The position numbers and the translations under genes were made by a program. From Serratia surfactantfaciens (GTDB taxonomy: Bacteria; Pseudomonadota; Gammaproteobacteria; Enterobacterales; Enterobacteriaceae), in the NCBI RefSeq assembly GCF_001642805.2, contig NZ_CP016948.1, forward strand, positions 4,774,001 through 4,838,000: 64,000 nucleotides of DNA. Reading direction: 5' to 3'. The notes under the pieces were generated by a model, which made no database searches, was not told the origin of the DNA, and worked only from the letters and a program-made list of their open reading frames with translations. How positions within the stretch are numbered: position 1 is the first letter of the stretch; every line of letters begins with the position of its first letter. Positions 52,701-61,760 of this stretch are shown here, piece by piece.

Positions 52701-53125
52701 TGGCCGAGCGAGTCGCTGATTTCCCGGGTGCGATCCTGCTCTTGCTGCAGCAGGCGTGCCTGTTCCAGTAGCAGGCTGCTGGTTTGCAGGATCTGCTGCT
52801 CCAGATCGGCCGCCGGGAGATCGTCGCCGTTCGGCAGGATCTTGTTGCTTTCCAGCACCAGCTGCCGGCGCAACTCCTGCGTCATCTTCGGGAAATCGTC
52901 GATCACCCTCTGATACTGCTCGGAGCGAGTCTGCGACTCTTTACGCTCCGTCAGCCAGTTGAGAGCGCTTTGCAGCGCTTCGGTGGTCTCCGCCTGATTC
53001 GGCGCGTTTTTGCTGCTTTCCGCCTGCTTCAGCTCCTGTTTGAGCTGGTTCTCGGTCGGCACGGGGGCGGCCAGCGCCGGTTGCCACAGCAGGCAACCGA
53101 GCAAAAGCGTGATGATCAGGCGCAC
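49778..53125 (-). CDS. mscM: Miniconductance mechanosensitive channel MscM (YjeP)
   Basis: GTG 53125 is chosen as start (VRLIITLLLGCLLWQ signal peptide, AAGGAA upstream), giving 1115 residues; E. coli MscM has 1107. A long periplasmic coiled-coil region (~25-470) is followed by about eleven membrane helices. The MscS-like core holds GLGFGMQEIFSNFISGLIILFEKPIRIGD, followed by the cytoplasmic vestibule (INTRATTISDWDRKEIIVPN). It opens on hypo-osmotic shock. The psd stop codon lies within the ribosome-site region of mscM, so the two are coupled. Confidence 0.95.
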   Translation of the reverse strand: MRLIITLLLGCLLWQPALAAPVPTENQLKQELKQAESSKNAPNQAETTEALQSALNWLTERKESQTRSEQYQRVIDDFPKMTQELRRQLVLESNKILPNGDDLPAADLEQQILQTSSLLLEQARLLQQEQDRTREISDSLGQLPQQQTDARRALTEVQRRLQAQPANPTTPYAQAALALLQTEAAARKAKVDELELAQLSANNRQELARMRAEVYKKRHEKIDVQLQALRNNLNAQRQREAELALEKTEQLAEQNGDLPKSISQQLQINRELSAALNNQAQRMDLISSQQRQAAAQTLQVRQALSTIIEQAQWLGSSSALGETLRAQVATLPEMPKPQQLDGDMAQLRVQRLQFESQLEKLSQREFKRDDGSALTNQEQRIVDAQLRTQRELLNSLLSGCDTQILELTKLKVANTQLIEALNEIRDATHRYLFWVPDVNPINFSYPLNVAHDLTRVLSLDTLSQLGGAFMMMVTSRETLIPIFGALLLVIFSISSRKHYHAFLERASSRVGKVTQDEFFLTVRTVFWSILVAMPLPVLWAALGYGLQSAWNYPVAEAIGKGVTATLPILWICMICAAFAHPQGLFIVHFRWPAKQVSRAMRYYKMSIWLIVPLIMALITFDSLKEREFANTLGRLCFILLCLALALVTHSLKRAGIPLYLDKNGSGDNMLNSAFWGLLLSAPLLAALASTVGYLTTAQALLARLETSVAIWFLLLVIYHIIRRWMLIQRRRIAFDRAKQRRADILAQRARGEDETSHTPNSTEGSIDPDDSDFDLDTISAQSLRLVRSILTLIALVSVIVLWSEIHSAFAFLENISLWDVTSTVNGVETAHPITLGAVLIAILVLIITMQLVRNLPALLELAVLQHLDLSPGTGYAITTITKYLLLLFGAVLSFAWIGIEWSKLQWVVTALSLGLGFGMQEIFSNFISGLIILFEKPIRIGDTVTIRNLTGTVTKINTRATTISDWDRKEIIVPNKAFITEQFVNWSLSDNLTRVVLTVPAPGEANSEEVTKILMNAAERCSLVLDNPAPEVYLVDLQQGIQIFEMRIYAAEMGHRMPLRHEIHQLILAGYREHGITLPYPPFQVRTETLSRLTNNGRTPPSTPAPNTKRDAGGL

Positions 53126-53138
53126 GGCGTCGATTCCT

Positions 53139-54032
53139 TTAGAGCGGGGTCTGTGGTGTTTCAGCGGCGGCCGGAATTTCGGCGAAGGCCTCACCCATGC
53201 GGGTGACGGTGCCGTTATGCAGCTGCGGCGCGAACTGTACGCTGCCTGCGGTAAACAGGTTGATCACCGTGGAGCCGAGCTTGAAACGGCCCATCTCGGC
53301 GCCTTTTTCCAGCGCGATGGCACCTTCTTCACCGGCGGCCGGGTAGGTCCAGCGCTTGATGATGCCTTCGCGCGGCGGCGTGACGGTGCCGGCCCAGACG
53401 GTTTCGATGCTGCCGACGATGGTGGCGCCGACCAGGATTTGCACCATCGGCCCGATGTCGGTGTCGAACACGCAGATCACGCGCTCGTTGCGCGCGAACA
53501 GGTTAGGCACGTTGGCGGCGGTGAGCGGGTTGACCGAGAACAGATCGCCCGGCACATAGATCATCTCGCGCAGCACGCCGGCGCACGGCATGTGTACGCG
53601 GTGGTAATCGCGCGGTGCCAGATAGGTGGTGGCGAACAGGCCGTTGCGGAACGGCTCGGCCAGCAGATAGTTGCCGGCCAGCAGCGCTTCCAGACTGTAA
53701 TGGTGGCCTTTAGCCTGGAAGATTTGATCGTCGCGGATCGGACCGAGCTGGCTGATGGCGCCGTCGGCGGGCAGCGCCAGCCAGTTGGCGTCGGCGATGA
53801 TAGGGCGCGCGCCGTCGCGCAGCGGGCGCACGAAGAAGTCGTTGAAAGTGGCGTAAGACGCCAGGTCCGGATTTTGCGCTTCCTGCATCTCCACGCGGTA
53901 GTAGCGGGCGAAGGTCTTGACCACCAGTTGGGTCAGCCAGCCAGCCTGTTTGTCCGCGCCCCAGCCCGCCAGGCGGGTCAGCGCCAGCTTAGGCAGCCAA
54001 TATTGCAATTTAATCTTGATGCTATCCAGCAC
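53139..54032 (-). CDS. psd: Phosphatidylserine decarboxylase proenzyme
   Basis: GTG 54032 (GAGG upstream) gives 297 residues starting [21 protein letters not shown], matching the E. coli N-terminus; the longer in-frame ATG adds 20 unrelated residues. The enzyme makes phosphatidylethanolamine at the inner membrane. It self-cleaves at the LGST motif ([13 protein letters not shown]) to form a pyruvoyl group. Shorter at the C-terminus than E. coli Psd (322). Operon psd-mscM. Confidence 0.96.
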   Translation of the reverse strand: MLDSIKIKLQYWLPKLALTRLAGWGADKQAGWLTQLVVKTFARYYRVEMQEAQNPDLASYATFNDFFVRPLRDGARPIIADANWLALPADGAISQLGPIRDDQIFQAKGHHYSLEALLAGNYLLAEPFRNGLFATTYLAPRDYHRVHMPCAGVLREMIYVPGDLFSVNPLTAANVPNLFARNERVICVFDTDIGPMVQILVGATIVGSIETVWAGTVTPPREGIIKRWTYPAAGEEGAIALEKGAEMGRFKLGSTVINLFTAGSVQFAPQLHNGTVTRMGEAFAEIPAAAETPQTPL

Positions 54033-54107
54033 GTTAACCTCGTGAATCAGGGTAAAGGGCGCGCATTGTAACGAGGGCTCCGCCGTCGTCAATCCCGCCC
54101 GTTAGTG

Positions 54108-55157
54108 TCAGTCTGCGGCGTCCGTGAAGTTCTTGCGAACCTTCACCTGCGCCATGCTTTCCAGAATGCGGTGATAGTTGTCGAAACGCTCTTCCGCGAT
54201 ATCGCCTTTCTCCATCGCCTCGCGAATGGCGCAGCCGGGATCGGTATCGTGGCGGCAGTCGCGGAATTTGCAACCGCCTAAATAATCACGGAATTCGACA
54301 AAGCCGCGGGTGATTTGTTCCGGCTCCAGGTGCCACAGGCCAAACTCGCGCACCCCTGGGGAGTCGATCACATCGCCGCCGTGCTGGAAATGGTACAGCC
54401 GCGCGGCGGTGGTGGTATGTTGCCCGAGGCCCGATACGTCGGAAACCTGATTTACCAGAATTTGCTCTTCGGACGGCGGCAGCAGCGCGTTCAGCAGGCT
54501 GGACTTGCCGACCCCGGACTGACCGGCGAAGATGCTGATGCGCCCGGCCAGCGCCTGTTCGAATTCCGCCATGCCTTCCCGCGTCTGGCTGGAGACTTCC
54601 AGCACCCGGTAGCCAATCTTGCGATAGATATCCATCATGCCGTCGACCAGCTTGCGCGCTTCGGCGTCCAGCAGGTCAATCTTGTTGAGCACGATCAGCG
54701 GCTCGACTTCGAGCGTTTCGCAGGCCACCAGATAACGGTCGATGATGTTCAGCGACAGCTCGGGCAGGATCGCCGACACGATGACGATCTGATTGATATT
54801 GGCGGCGATCGGCTTCACGCCGTCGTAGAAATCCGGGCGCGTCAGCACCGAGGTGCGTTCGTGCACCGCTTCCACAATGCCTTTTACCCCTTCATGGGCG
54901 CCCAGGCCGGGGCGCCACACCACGCGATCGCCGGTCACCAGCGAACGCAGCGTGCGGCGGATGTTGCAGCGGTGCTGAGTGCCATCCGGCGCCTCAACGT
55001 CGGCGTGCATGCCGAAACGGCTGATGACGACGCCTTCCTGCGGCTCGCCCAGTTGGGAATCATCAGGTTCCGGTTTGTTGTCAGCGCGCTTCAGACGGCG
55101 CTGATGGTTCGCCTGCACGCGGCGTTGCTGGCCTTTGGACAGTTTGTTCTTACTCAC
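54108..55157 (-). CDS. rsgA: Ribosome small-subunit GTPase RsgA
   Basis: A 349-residue circularly permuted GTPase that helps mature the 30S subunit. Lys-rich N-terminal tail and OB fold ([14 protein letters not shown]); G4 LNKIDLLD, G1 [16 protein letters not shown]3 [11 protein letters not shown] in permuted order; C-terminal zinc site C-x5-C-x6-H-x5-C ([16 protein letters not shown]). Divergent from orn. Confidence 0.97.
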   Translation of the reverse strand: MSKNKLSKGQQRRVQANHQRRLKRADNKPEPDDSQLGEPQEGVVISRFGMHADVEAPDGTQHRCNIRRTLRSLVTGDRVVWRPGLGAHEGVKGIVEAVHERTSVLTRPDFYDGVKPIAANINQIVIVSAILPELSLNIIDRYLVACETLEVEPLIVLNKIDLLDAEARKLVDGMMDIYRKIGYRVLEVSSQTREGMAEFEQALAGRISIFAGQSGVGKSSLLNALLPPSEEQILVNQVSDVSGLGQHTTTAARLYHFQHGGDVIDSPGVREFGLWHLEPEQITRGFVEFRDYLGGCKFRDCRHDTDPGCAIREAMEKGDIAEERFDNYHRILESMAQVKVRKNFTDAAD

Positions 55158-55402
55158 TGCGCCTCACTTGAATCGGTTTTATACCTTTACGTATACGCAC
55201 AGCTGCGGCGGGGGACTTTCCCCGGGCGCAGCCTTGAACCCGTCAGGGTATATGTCGCCCAGGGCGACCAAAAAGACTATGATACACGCTATTTTATATT
55301 AAATAACCGTTGTTAGCCGCCGGCTGCGGCGCGTCGCCACCGGCGGCGCCCGCCGTCTCGTCCGCGCAGCGTTTTTCTCTCGGCTTTTAGGCAGGAAACA
55401 TC
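55158..55402. promoter_or_regulatory. rsgA-orn divergent intergenic region
   Basis: 245 bp without a gene. An AT-rich stretch (ACGCTATTTTATATTAAATA, 55287-55306) probably carries promoter elements. Confidence 0.45.
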
Positions 55403-55948
55403 ATGACAGGAAACGAAAATAACCTGATTTGGATCGATTTGGAGATGACCGGGCTGGATCCCGAGCGTGACCGCATTATCGAAATCGCCACGCTGGTCAC
55501 CGACGCCAACCTGAACATCCTGGCGGAAGGGCCGGTGATCGCCGTGCATCAAACCGATGAGCAGCTGGCCCTGATGGACGAGTGGAACGTGCGCACCCAT
55601 ACCGGCAGCGGATTGGTGGAGCGAGTGAAAGCCAGCCGCCAGGACGATCGCGCTGCCGAGCTGGAAACCATCGCCTTCCTGCAGCAATGGGTGCCGGCCG
55701 GCAAATCGCCGATCTGCGGCAACAGCGTAGGCCAGGATCGCCGTTTCCTGTTCCGCTATATGCCGGAACTGGAGGCCTACTTCCATTACCGCTATCTGGA
55801 TGTCAGCACGCTGAAAGAGCTGGCGCGCCGCTGGAGGCCGGAAATTCTCGGCGGCTTTAAGAAGCAGGGCACCCATCAAGCGCTGGATGACATCCGCGAA
55901 TCGGTGGCCGAACTGGCTTATTACCGCGAACATTTCATTCAGCTTTAA
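55403..55948 (+). CDS. orn: Oligoribonuclease Orn
   Basis: A 181-residue DEDDh 3'-5' exonuclease that degrades di- to pentaribonucleotides, including pGpG. Catalytic residues: Asp and Glu in [15 protein letters not shown], Asp in VGQDRRFL, and His/Asp in [14 protein letters not shown] 55403 follows GGCAGGAAAC. Confidence 0.98.
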   Translation: MTGNENNLIWIDLEMTGLDPERDRIIEIATLVTDANLNILAEGPVIAVHQTDEQLALMDEWNVRTHTGSGLVERVKASRQDDRAAELETIAFLQQWVPAGKSPICGNSVGQDRRFLFRYMPELEAYFHYRYLDVSTLKELARRWRPEILGGFKKQGTHQALDDIRESVAELAYYREHFIQL

Positions 55949-56059
55949 GGCGATAGCAGCCCCTGTGGAGAGAAAACGCCGTTTTTAGCCGATTAATTCG
56001 CCAATCTGGCGCTTTAATCGGCAATTAAACAAAAATCGCGTTTTTTTGCTTTCAGGGGC

Positions 56060-56087
56060 TTGCGACAAAAAGGATTTCTCGTATAAT
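56060..56087 (+). promoter_or_regulatory. Promoter of the tRNA-Gly operon
   Basis: -35 TTGCGA (56060-56065), 16-bp spacer, -10 TATAAT (56082-56087) and a GC-rich discriminator GCGCACCCC, typical of stringently controlled tRNA promoters. Confidence 0.85.
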
Positions 56088-56140
56088 GCGCACCCCGTAC
56101 CGATGAAGAATTTCGTAACGTTCCACCATCGATACGCCGG

Positions 56141-56216
<76 letters not shown>

Positions 56217-56282
56217 AATTCAACAATGTCGCGATGCGGCATGATGAATAAATAAAGCAGTATCAAGCAGTACCTATGCGAC

Positions 56283-56358
56283 GCGGGAATAGCTCAGTTG
56301 GTAGAGCGCAACCTTGCCAAGGTTGAGGTCGCGAGTTCGAGCCTCGTTTCCCGCTCCA
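56283..56358 (+). tRNA. tRNA-Gly (GCC), copy 2
   Basis: 76 nt with CCA. It differs from copies 1 and 3 in the anticodon stem (CAACCTTGCCAAGGTTG) by compensating changes, and at one T-arm base. Confidence 0.98.
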
Positions 56359-56412
56359 AAAATTCAAAGGTCACGCCAGTGTTTGGTGACCGGATGCCAA
56401 AAGCATCTCAAT

Positions 56413-56488
<76 letters not shown>

Positions 56489-56800
56489 ATTTTCTCTTCG
56501 TTTCAAACTCAAATCCAACGCCTTGTCGGGCGCGGATTTTTGTCCCGTTTTACACACCCGGTAAAAACGTTGTGAACAGAGTTATCCACAGCCTCTGTAC
56601 ATAAACCCGCCTGCCTGAAAAATCAACGTCATACAAATTAAATATTTATTGCTTTGATTTATAAGCTTATTTATTTATGCCGAAACGTTATGCCGATCAC
56701 TTGCTCTTTTTGTTGCAGTTGAAAGACAACGTGTTTTTATTTTTATACACAAATCCACAGAGTGAGTCGCTCGGGCGGCATGACTGTGCTATGTACGCCC
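56489..56800. other. DnaA-box cluster between tRNA-Gly and queG (datA-like locus)
   Basis: A 312-bp AT-rich gap. DnaA boxes (TTATNCACA): TTATCCACA at 56582-56590 and TTATACACA at 56743-56751 are perfect; TTTTACACA (56548-56556) and, on the minus strand, TTATGTACA (56596-56604) have one mismatch; AAATCCACA (56751-56759) is weaker. An IHF-like AATCAACGTCATA (56621-56633) lies between the two perfect boxes. In E. coli the DnaA-titrating datA locus is near these tRNA-Gly genes and queG. No gene is seen. Confidence 0.6.
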
Positions 56801-57940
56801 TCAGGCGTCGCGCGGCAGGCCTTTTTCCACAGCCCGTATCAACCGTTTTTTCTGCGCCGTCTGCACCTCAATGCCCTGCGCTTCGCGGCGGGCGAGCTGT
56901 TGCGCCAGCGCCCAGTGGATATGTTCGTCCAGCATGGCGTCCTGCTCCAAACGCGCGCGCAGTGCGAGTACGATGCTGTCCTCATAAGGCGCGTTGCCCA
57001 GCGCCACCGCGATATTGCGCAGCCAGCGCAGGTGGCCGATGCGGCGTATCGCCGAGCCTTCGGTGATGCGCAGGAATTTTTCTTCCGTCCAATTGAACAG
57101 ATCGATCAGCTGCGGCGTATGCAGCGCGGCGCGCGGGCTGAAGTCGTCTTCATCGGTGAGTTGCGAAAAGCGGTTCCACGGGCAGATCAGCTGGCAATCG
57201 TCGCAGCCGTAGATGCGGTTGCCGAGCAGCGGGCGGAACTCTTCCGGGATCGCGCCTTCCAGCTCGATGGTCAGGTAGGAGATGCAGCGCCGGGCGTCGA
57301 CGGTATAGGGCGCGACGATGGCACCGGTCGGGCAGGTGGTGATGCAGGCGACGCAGCGGCCGCACTGCTCTTCCTGCGGCTGATCCACCGGCAGCGGCAG
57401 ATCGATCAGCAGTTCACCGAGGAAAAACCAGGATCCGGCTTCGCGGTTGAGAATTAGTGAGTGTTTACCAACCCAGCCAATACCCGCTTTGGCGGCCAGC
57501 GCACGCTCCATCACCGGCGCCGAATCGACAAAGGGACGGAAATTCAGCTCGCCGCAGTATTCCTGGATTTGATCGCCCAGCTTTTTCAGGCGCTGGCGCA
57601 ACAGCTTGTGATAATCGCGCCCCAGCGCGTAGCGGCTGACGTAACCCAACTGCGGGTTTTGCAAGGTGCTGGCGAACGCTGCCTTGGCCGGCAGGTAGTT
57701 CATGCGCACGCTGATCACCCGCAGCGTGCCCGGCAACAGCTCGTGAGGGCGTGCGCGCAACATGCCGTGGCGCGCCATCCATTCCATCTCGCCGTGGTAC
57801 TGTTTGTCGAGCCAGGCCTGCAGCTTCGGCTCTTCAAGGCTCAGATCGGTATCGCAGATGCCAACCTGCTGGAATCCTAGCGATTGCCCCCATTGCTTGA
57901 TATGTTGGGCGAGTTGATGGAGATCGAGGGGGTGCGTCAT
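56801..57940 (-). CDS. queG: Epoxyqueuosine reductase QueG
   Basis: A 379-residue cobalamin-dependent iron-sulfur enzyme for the last step of queuosine synthesis in tRNA. Two [4Fe-4S] motifs: CGRCVACITTCPTGAI and CDDCQLICPWNRF. The active-site segment VDSAPVMERALAAKAGIGW is present, and the C-terminal part is HEAT-like. Its ATG (57940-57938) overlaps the divergent nnr ATG by two bases. Confidence 0.97.
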   Translation of the reverse strand: MTHPLDLHQLAQHIKQWGQSLGFQQVGICDTDLSLEEPKLQAWLDKQYHGEMEWMARHGMLRARPHELLPGTLRVISVRMNYLPAKAAFASTLQNPQLGYVSRYALGRDYHKLLRQRLKKLGDQIQEYCGELNFRPFVDSAPVMERALAAKAGIGWVGKHSLILNREAGSWFFLGELLIDLPLPVDQPQEEQCGRCVACITTCPTGAIVAPYTVDARRCISYLTIELEGAIPEEFRPLLGNRIYGCDDCQLICPWNRFSQLTDEDDFSPRAALHTPQLIDLFNWTEEKFLRITEGSAIRRIGHLRWLRNIAVALGNAPYEDSIVLALRARLEQDAMLDEHIHWALAQQLARREAQGIEVQTAQKKRLIRAVEKGLPRDA

Positions 57941-59453
57941 GACGGGCCACAGTGAAAAAGCATACGTTGACAGTTTACCACACTCTGTCTGGCCTGCGGA
58001 TTGGATCCGGCGTTCGGAACCTGCGGCGGCGGCCTCGCTCGGTATTTCTCTTTACGATTTGATGCAGCGCGCCGGTCAGGCGGCCTACGCGCTGGCGCGC
58101 AACGCTTACCCCTCACGCGACCACTGGCTGGTGCTCTGCGGCCACGGCAACAACGGCGGCGATGGCTATGTGACGGCGCGCCTGGCGAAGGCGGCGGGCG
58201 TGCAGGTGACGGTGATCGCCTGTGAAGGCGCACGGCCGTTGCCGCCGGAGGCCGCTGAAGCCCGCCTGGCCTGGCTGGCCGCCGGCGGCGATATTCTGCC
58301 GGCGCACAGCCGCTGGCCTGAACGAGTCGATCTGATCATCGACGCTCTGTTAGGCACCGGTTTAGGCAGTGCGCCGCGTGCGCCTTACGATGCGCTGATC
58401 GAAGCCGCCAACCGCCATTCGGCGCCGGTGGTGGCGCTCGATATCCCGTCCGGCCTGCTGGCAGAAAGCGGTGCGGCGCCGGGGGCGGTGGTGCGTGCCG
58501 CACACACCGTCACGTTTATCGGTCTTAAGCCGGGGTTGCTGACCGGCCAGGCGCGCGATTGGGTCGGGCAACTTCATCCGAATACGCTAGGCTTATCGGG
58601 TTGGTTGGCAAAGCAACCGGAGCAGATTCAGCGGCTTACCGCCGAAGTGCTGCCGCGCTGGCTGCATCCGCGCCGTCCCTGCGCCCACAAGGGCGAACAT
58701 GGCCGTCTGCTGTTGGTGGGCGGCGACCGCGGATTCGGCGGCGCCATTCGCATGGCGGCGGAAGCGGCGCTGCGCAGCGGGGCGGGATTGGTGCGAGTGC
58801 TCACTCACATTGAACACGTTGCGCCGCTGTTGGCGGCCCGACCGGAGTTGATGGCACAGGCGTTGGACGAAGCGACGCTGCGGCAGGCGATGCAGTGGGC
58901 GGATGTGCTGGTGATTGGCCCGGGGTTGGGCCAGACTGAGTGGGGCAAAAACGCGTTGAACGTGCTGCAAACCAGCGATAAACCGGCTTTGTGGGACGCC
59001 GATGCGCTGAACTTGCTGGCATTAAATCCCGAGAAACGGCAGAATCGCGTGATGACTCCGCATCCCGGGGAGGCGGCGCGGCTGTTGAGCTGCAGCACCG
59101 CCGACATCGAGAGTGATCGCTTACTTGCCGTGCGTAACCTGACGGCGCGTTATGGCGGCGTGGCGGTGCTGAAAGGCGCCGGAACGCTGATCGCCGATGA
59201 GCGGGGGCAGATGGCGATCGCCGACGTCGGCAACGCCGGCATGGCCTCGGGCGGCATGGGCGATGTGCTGTCGGGCATCATCGGCGGTTTGCTGGCGCAA
59301 AAGCTCTCGCTGTATGATGCTGCCTGTGCGGGCTGCGTCGTACACGGCGCGGCCGGCGATCGCGTAGCGGAAAGACAAGGTACAAGAGGCATGTTGGCGA
59401 CCGATTTACTGCCGGACATCCTTCATTTCGTTAACCCTGAGTGGGCAAAATAG
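57939..59453 (+). CDS. nnr: Bifunctional NAD(P)H-hydrate epimerase/dehydratase
   Basis: A 504-residue metabolite-repair enzyme. N-terminal YjeF epimerase domain ([41 protein letters not shown]) and C-terminal ribokinase-like dehydratase ([50 protein letters not shown]). Together they return hydrated NAD(P)H to NAD(P)H. It leads nnr-tsaE-amiB-mutL-miaA; tsaE begins 10 bp later. Confidence 0.96.
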   Translation: MTGHSEKAYVDSLPHSVWPADWIRRSEPAAAASLGISLYDLMQRAGQAAYALARNAYPSRDHWLVLCGHGNNGGDGYVTARLAKAAGVQVTVIACEGARPLPPEAAEARLAWLAAGGDILPAHSRWPERVDLIIDALLGTGLGSAPRAPYDALIEAANRHSAPVVALDIPSGLLAESGAAPGAVVRAAHTVTFIGLKPGLLTGQARDWVGQLHPNTLGLSGWLAKQPEQIQRLTAEVLPRWLHPRRPCAHKGEHGRLLLVGGDRGFGGAIRMAAEAALRSGAGLVRVLTHIEHVAPLLAARPELMAQALDEATLRQAMQWADVLVIGPGLGQTEWGKNALNVLQTSDKPALWDADALNLLALNPEKRQNRVMTPHPGEAARLLSCSTADIESDRLLAVRNLTARYGGVAVLKGAGTLIADERGQMAIADVGNAGMASGGMGDVLSGIIGGLLAQKLSLYDAACAGCVVHGAAGDRVAERQGTRGMLATDLLPDILHFVNPEWAK

Positions 59454-59463
59454 ACTTTATCGA

Positions 59464-59934
59464 ATGAAAGAACTCGTTTTACCTCTGCCGGACGAGGCAG
59501 CGACTGTCGCTTTGGGCACCACTTTGGCCAAGGCTTGCGATCGCGCCAGCGTCATCTATCTGTACGGCGACCTGGGCGCCGGTAAAACCACCTTCAGCCG
59601 TGGCTTCCTGCAGGCGTTGGGGCATCGGGGCAACGTCAAAAGCCCGACCTACACGCTGGTGGAGCCTTATGCCCTGCAGCCGCTGGCGGTGTATCACTTC
59701 GATCTGTATCGCCTGGCCGATCCGGAAGAGCTTGAGTTTATGGGCATTCGCGATTACTTCGCGCAAGACGCCATCTGCCTGGTCGAATGGCCGCAGCAGG
59801 GCACCGGCGTGCTGCCGGAGCCGGATCTGGCGTTACATCTGCGCTATCAGGGCGAAGGACGAGAGGCGCAGATCGAGGCGATTTCCGCTTACGGCGGCCA
59901 ATTGTTAGACCGTATCCATGGATCACAGGGATGA
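59464..59934 (+). CDS. tsaE: tRNA threonylcarbamoyladenosine ATPase TsaE
   Basis: A 156-residue P-loop ATPase of the t6A-forming TsaBDE complex. Walker [14 protein letters not shown], then [17 protein letters not shown] and CLVEWP. Essential in most bacteria. Its stop falls 7 bp before the amiB start. Confidence 0.97.
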   Translation: MKELVLPLPDEAATVALGTTLAKACDRASVIYLYGDLGAGKTTFSRGFLQALGHRGNVKSPTYTLVEPYALQPLAVYHFDLYRLADPEELEFMGIRDYFAQDAICLVEWPQQGTGVLPEPDLALHLRYQGEGREAQIEAISAYGGQLLDRIHGSQG

Positions 59935-59941
59935 TGCTGCA

Positions 59942-61738
59942 ATGACGCATGCGTTGAAAAAATTTGCGATCGTCATGTTGATCGCCGTGCTGGGGCCGCT
60001 CGGCGCGCTGAACGCGCTGGCGGCGTCTTCGCTGTCCGATATCAAAGTCTCTAACGCCCAGCGCGAAGCGACGGTGTCGGTGAGTTTCAATGGCCCGCCG
60101 GACTACGCGTTTTTCCCGCTGCACGGCCCGGATCGCGTGGTGTTGGACGTCAACCAGAAAGGCAAGGTCGGCGGCCTGCCGCTCAATTTCAGCGGCCAAA
60201 ACCTAGTGAAAAGCATTCGCTCCAGCGCGCCGAAAGACGCCCAGAGCGTGCGCCTGGTGTTTGATCTGACCCAGCGCGCCAAAACCCGAGTTTCCACCCG
60301 TCAGAACGGCAGCGTACACACCGTGGTCTTCACCATTACGGCCGAAGGCGGCGCCAATGCCGTGGCGCGTAAAGCGCCGGTGCAAACGCCTGCGCCGGTG
60401 GCGGTCAGCCAACCGCCGCGTCAGGCGCCGGTCGCGGTGCGTGAAGCGCCGGAGCCGCCGCTGCGCAAAGCGCCGCCGGGTTCAAACCCCTTTACCAATA
60501 AACAGAGCGTGGTCGCAGGCACCGCCACCGAGGTGACGCCGCGCAGCAGCCGCGTTTCCGCCGGTTCCGGCGATCGGGTGGTGGTGGCGATCGACGCCGG
60601 CCACGGCGGTCAGGATCCGGGTGCCATCGGCCCGACCGGCCTGAAAGAGAAGAATGTCACCATCGCCATCGCGCGCCGTCTGCAGGCGATGCTGGACGCC
60701 GATCCGCAGTTCAAGCCGGTGTTGACGCGTAACGGCGACTATTTCATTTCGGTGATGGGGCGTTCCGACGTCGCGCGTAAGCAGGGCGCCAACGTGCTGG
60801 TTTCCATCCACGCCGACGCCGCGCCGAACCGCAGCGCCAGCGGCGCTTCTGTTTGGGTGCTGTCCAACCGCCGCGCCAACAGCGAAATGGCCGGCTGGCT
60901 CGAACAGCATGAGAAGCAGTCCGAGCTGCTCGGCGGCGCCGGCGATCTGCTGGCCAACAGCCAGGCCGACCCTTATCTGAGCCAGGCGGTGCTGGACCTG
61001 CAGTTCGGCCACTCGCAGCGCGTGGGGTACGATGTGGCGGTGAAAGTGCTGCAGCAGCTGCAGAGCGTCGGATCGCTGCATAAACGCCGGCCGGAACACG
61101 CCAGCCTGGGCGTGCTGCGTTCGCCGGATATCCCATCGCTGCTGGTGGAAACCGGATTTATCAGTAATAGCACGGAGGAGCGGCTGCTGGGCAGCAGCGC
61201 GTATCAGGAGAAGATTGCCAAGGCCATCCATAACGGTCTGCGCAGCTACTTCCTGGCGCATCCGCTGCAAGCCGACCCAAAGGTGGAAAACCGACCGCTG
61301 GACGTCGCAGCGGCGGTTAACACCTCAACACCAGACGTGCGCCAGCCGGAGCCTATCGTCAGCTCGGCCGGCGCGAGCCGCAGCCAAAGCGGCAAAACCC
61401 AGATCCACGTGGTGAAGCGGGCGGAGACGCTGTCCGGCATCGCCGACAGCTACGGTACGACCATGGCGGCGCTGCGGGATCTGAACAAACTGAAGAAAGA
61501 CGGCGTATGGGTCGGGCAACGCCTGAAGGTGCCGGCGGGGAAAAACGCCGCCATCACTACGGTCGCCAAGGCGAAAACGCCGGCGAAGAAGCCGTCCAAA
61601 CATAAAGTGGCCCGTGGGGATACGCTCTCCTCCATCGCTTCTCGTTACGGCGTCAGCGTCGGCGATCTGAAACGGGTCAATAATCTGAAGTCGGACGTCG
61701 CGCCGCTGGATCGGACGCTGACCATTCCGCAGGCCTAG
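59942..61738 (+). CDS. amiB: N-acetylmuramoyl-L-alanine amidase AmiB with LysM repeats
   Basis: ATG 59942 gives 598 residues with a signal peptide ([18 protein letters not shown], cleavage near ALAA). The N-terminal AMIN domain targets the septum. The zinc amidase domain has [13 protein letters not shown], the [14 protein letters not shown]is, and VETGFISN Glu, with the EnvC-regulated helix between ([20 protein letters not shown]). Two C-terminal LysM repeats ([34 protein letters not shown]) are not present in E. coli AmiB (445 residues) and should add peptidoglycan binding. It splits daughter cells in division. Confidence 0.95.
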   Translation: MTHALKKFAIVMLIAVLGPLGALNALAASSLSDIKVSNAQREATVSVSFNGPPDYAFFPLHGPDRVVLDVNQKGKVGGLPLNFSGQNLVKSIRSSAPKDAQSVRLVFDLTQRAKTRVSTRQNGSVHTVVFTITAEGGANAVARKAPVQTPAPVAVSQPPRQAPVAVREAPEPPLRKAPPGSNPFTNKQSVVAGTATEVTPRSSRVSAGSGDRVVVAIDAGHGGQDPGAIGPTGLKEKNVTIAIARRLQAMLDADPQFKPVLTRNGDYFISVMGRSDVARKQGANVLVSIHADAAPNRSASGASVWVLSNRRANSEMAGWLEQHEKQSELLGGAGDLLANSQADPYLSQAVLDLQFGHSQRVGYDVAVKVLQQLQSVGSLHKRRPEHASLGVLRSPDIPSLLVETGFISNSTEERLLGSSAYQEKIAKAIHNGLRSYFLAHPLQADPKVENRPLDVAAAVNTSTPDVRQPEPIVSSAGASRSQSGKTQIHVVKRAETLSGIADSYGTTMAALRDLNKLKKDGVWVGQRLKVPAGKNAAITTVAKAKTPAKKPSKHKVARGDTLSSIASRYGVSVGDLKRVNNLKSDVAPLDRTLTIPQA

Positions 61739-61760
61739 CGCCATCGCTACAGGAGTCAGC

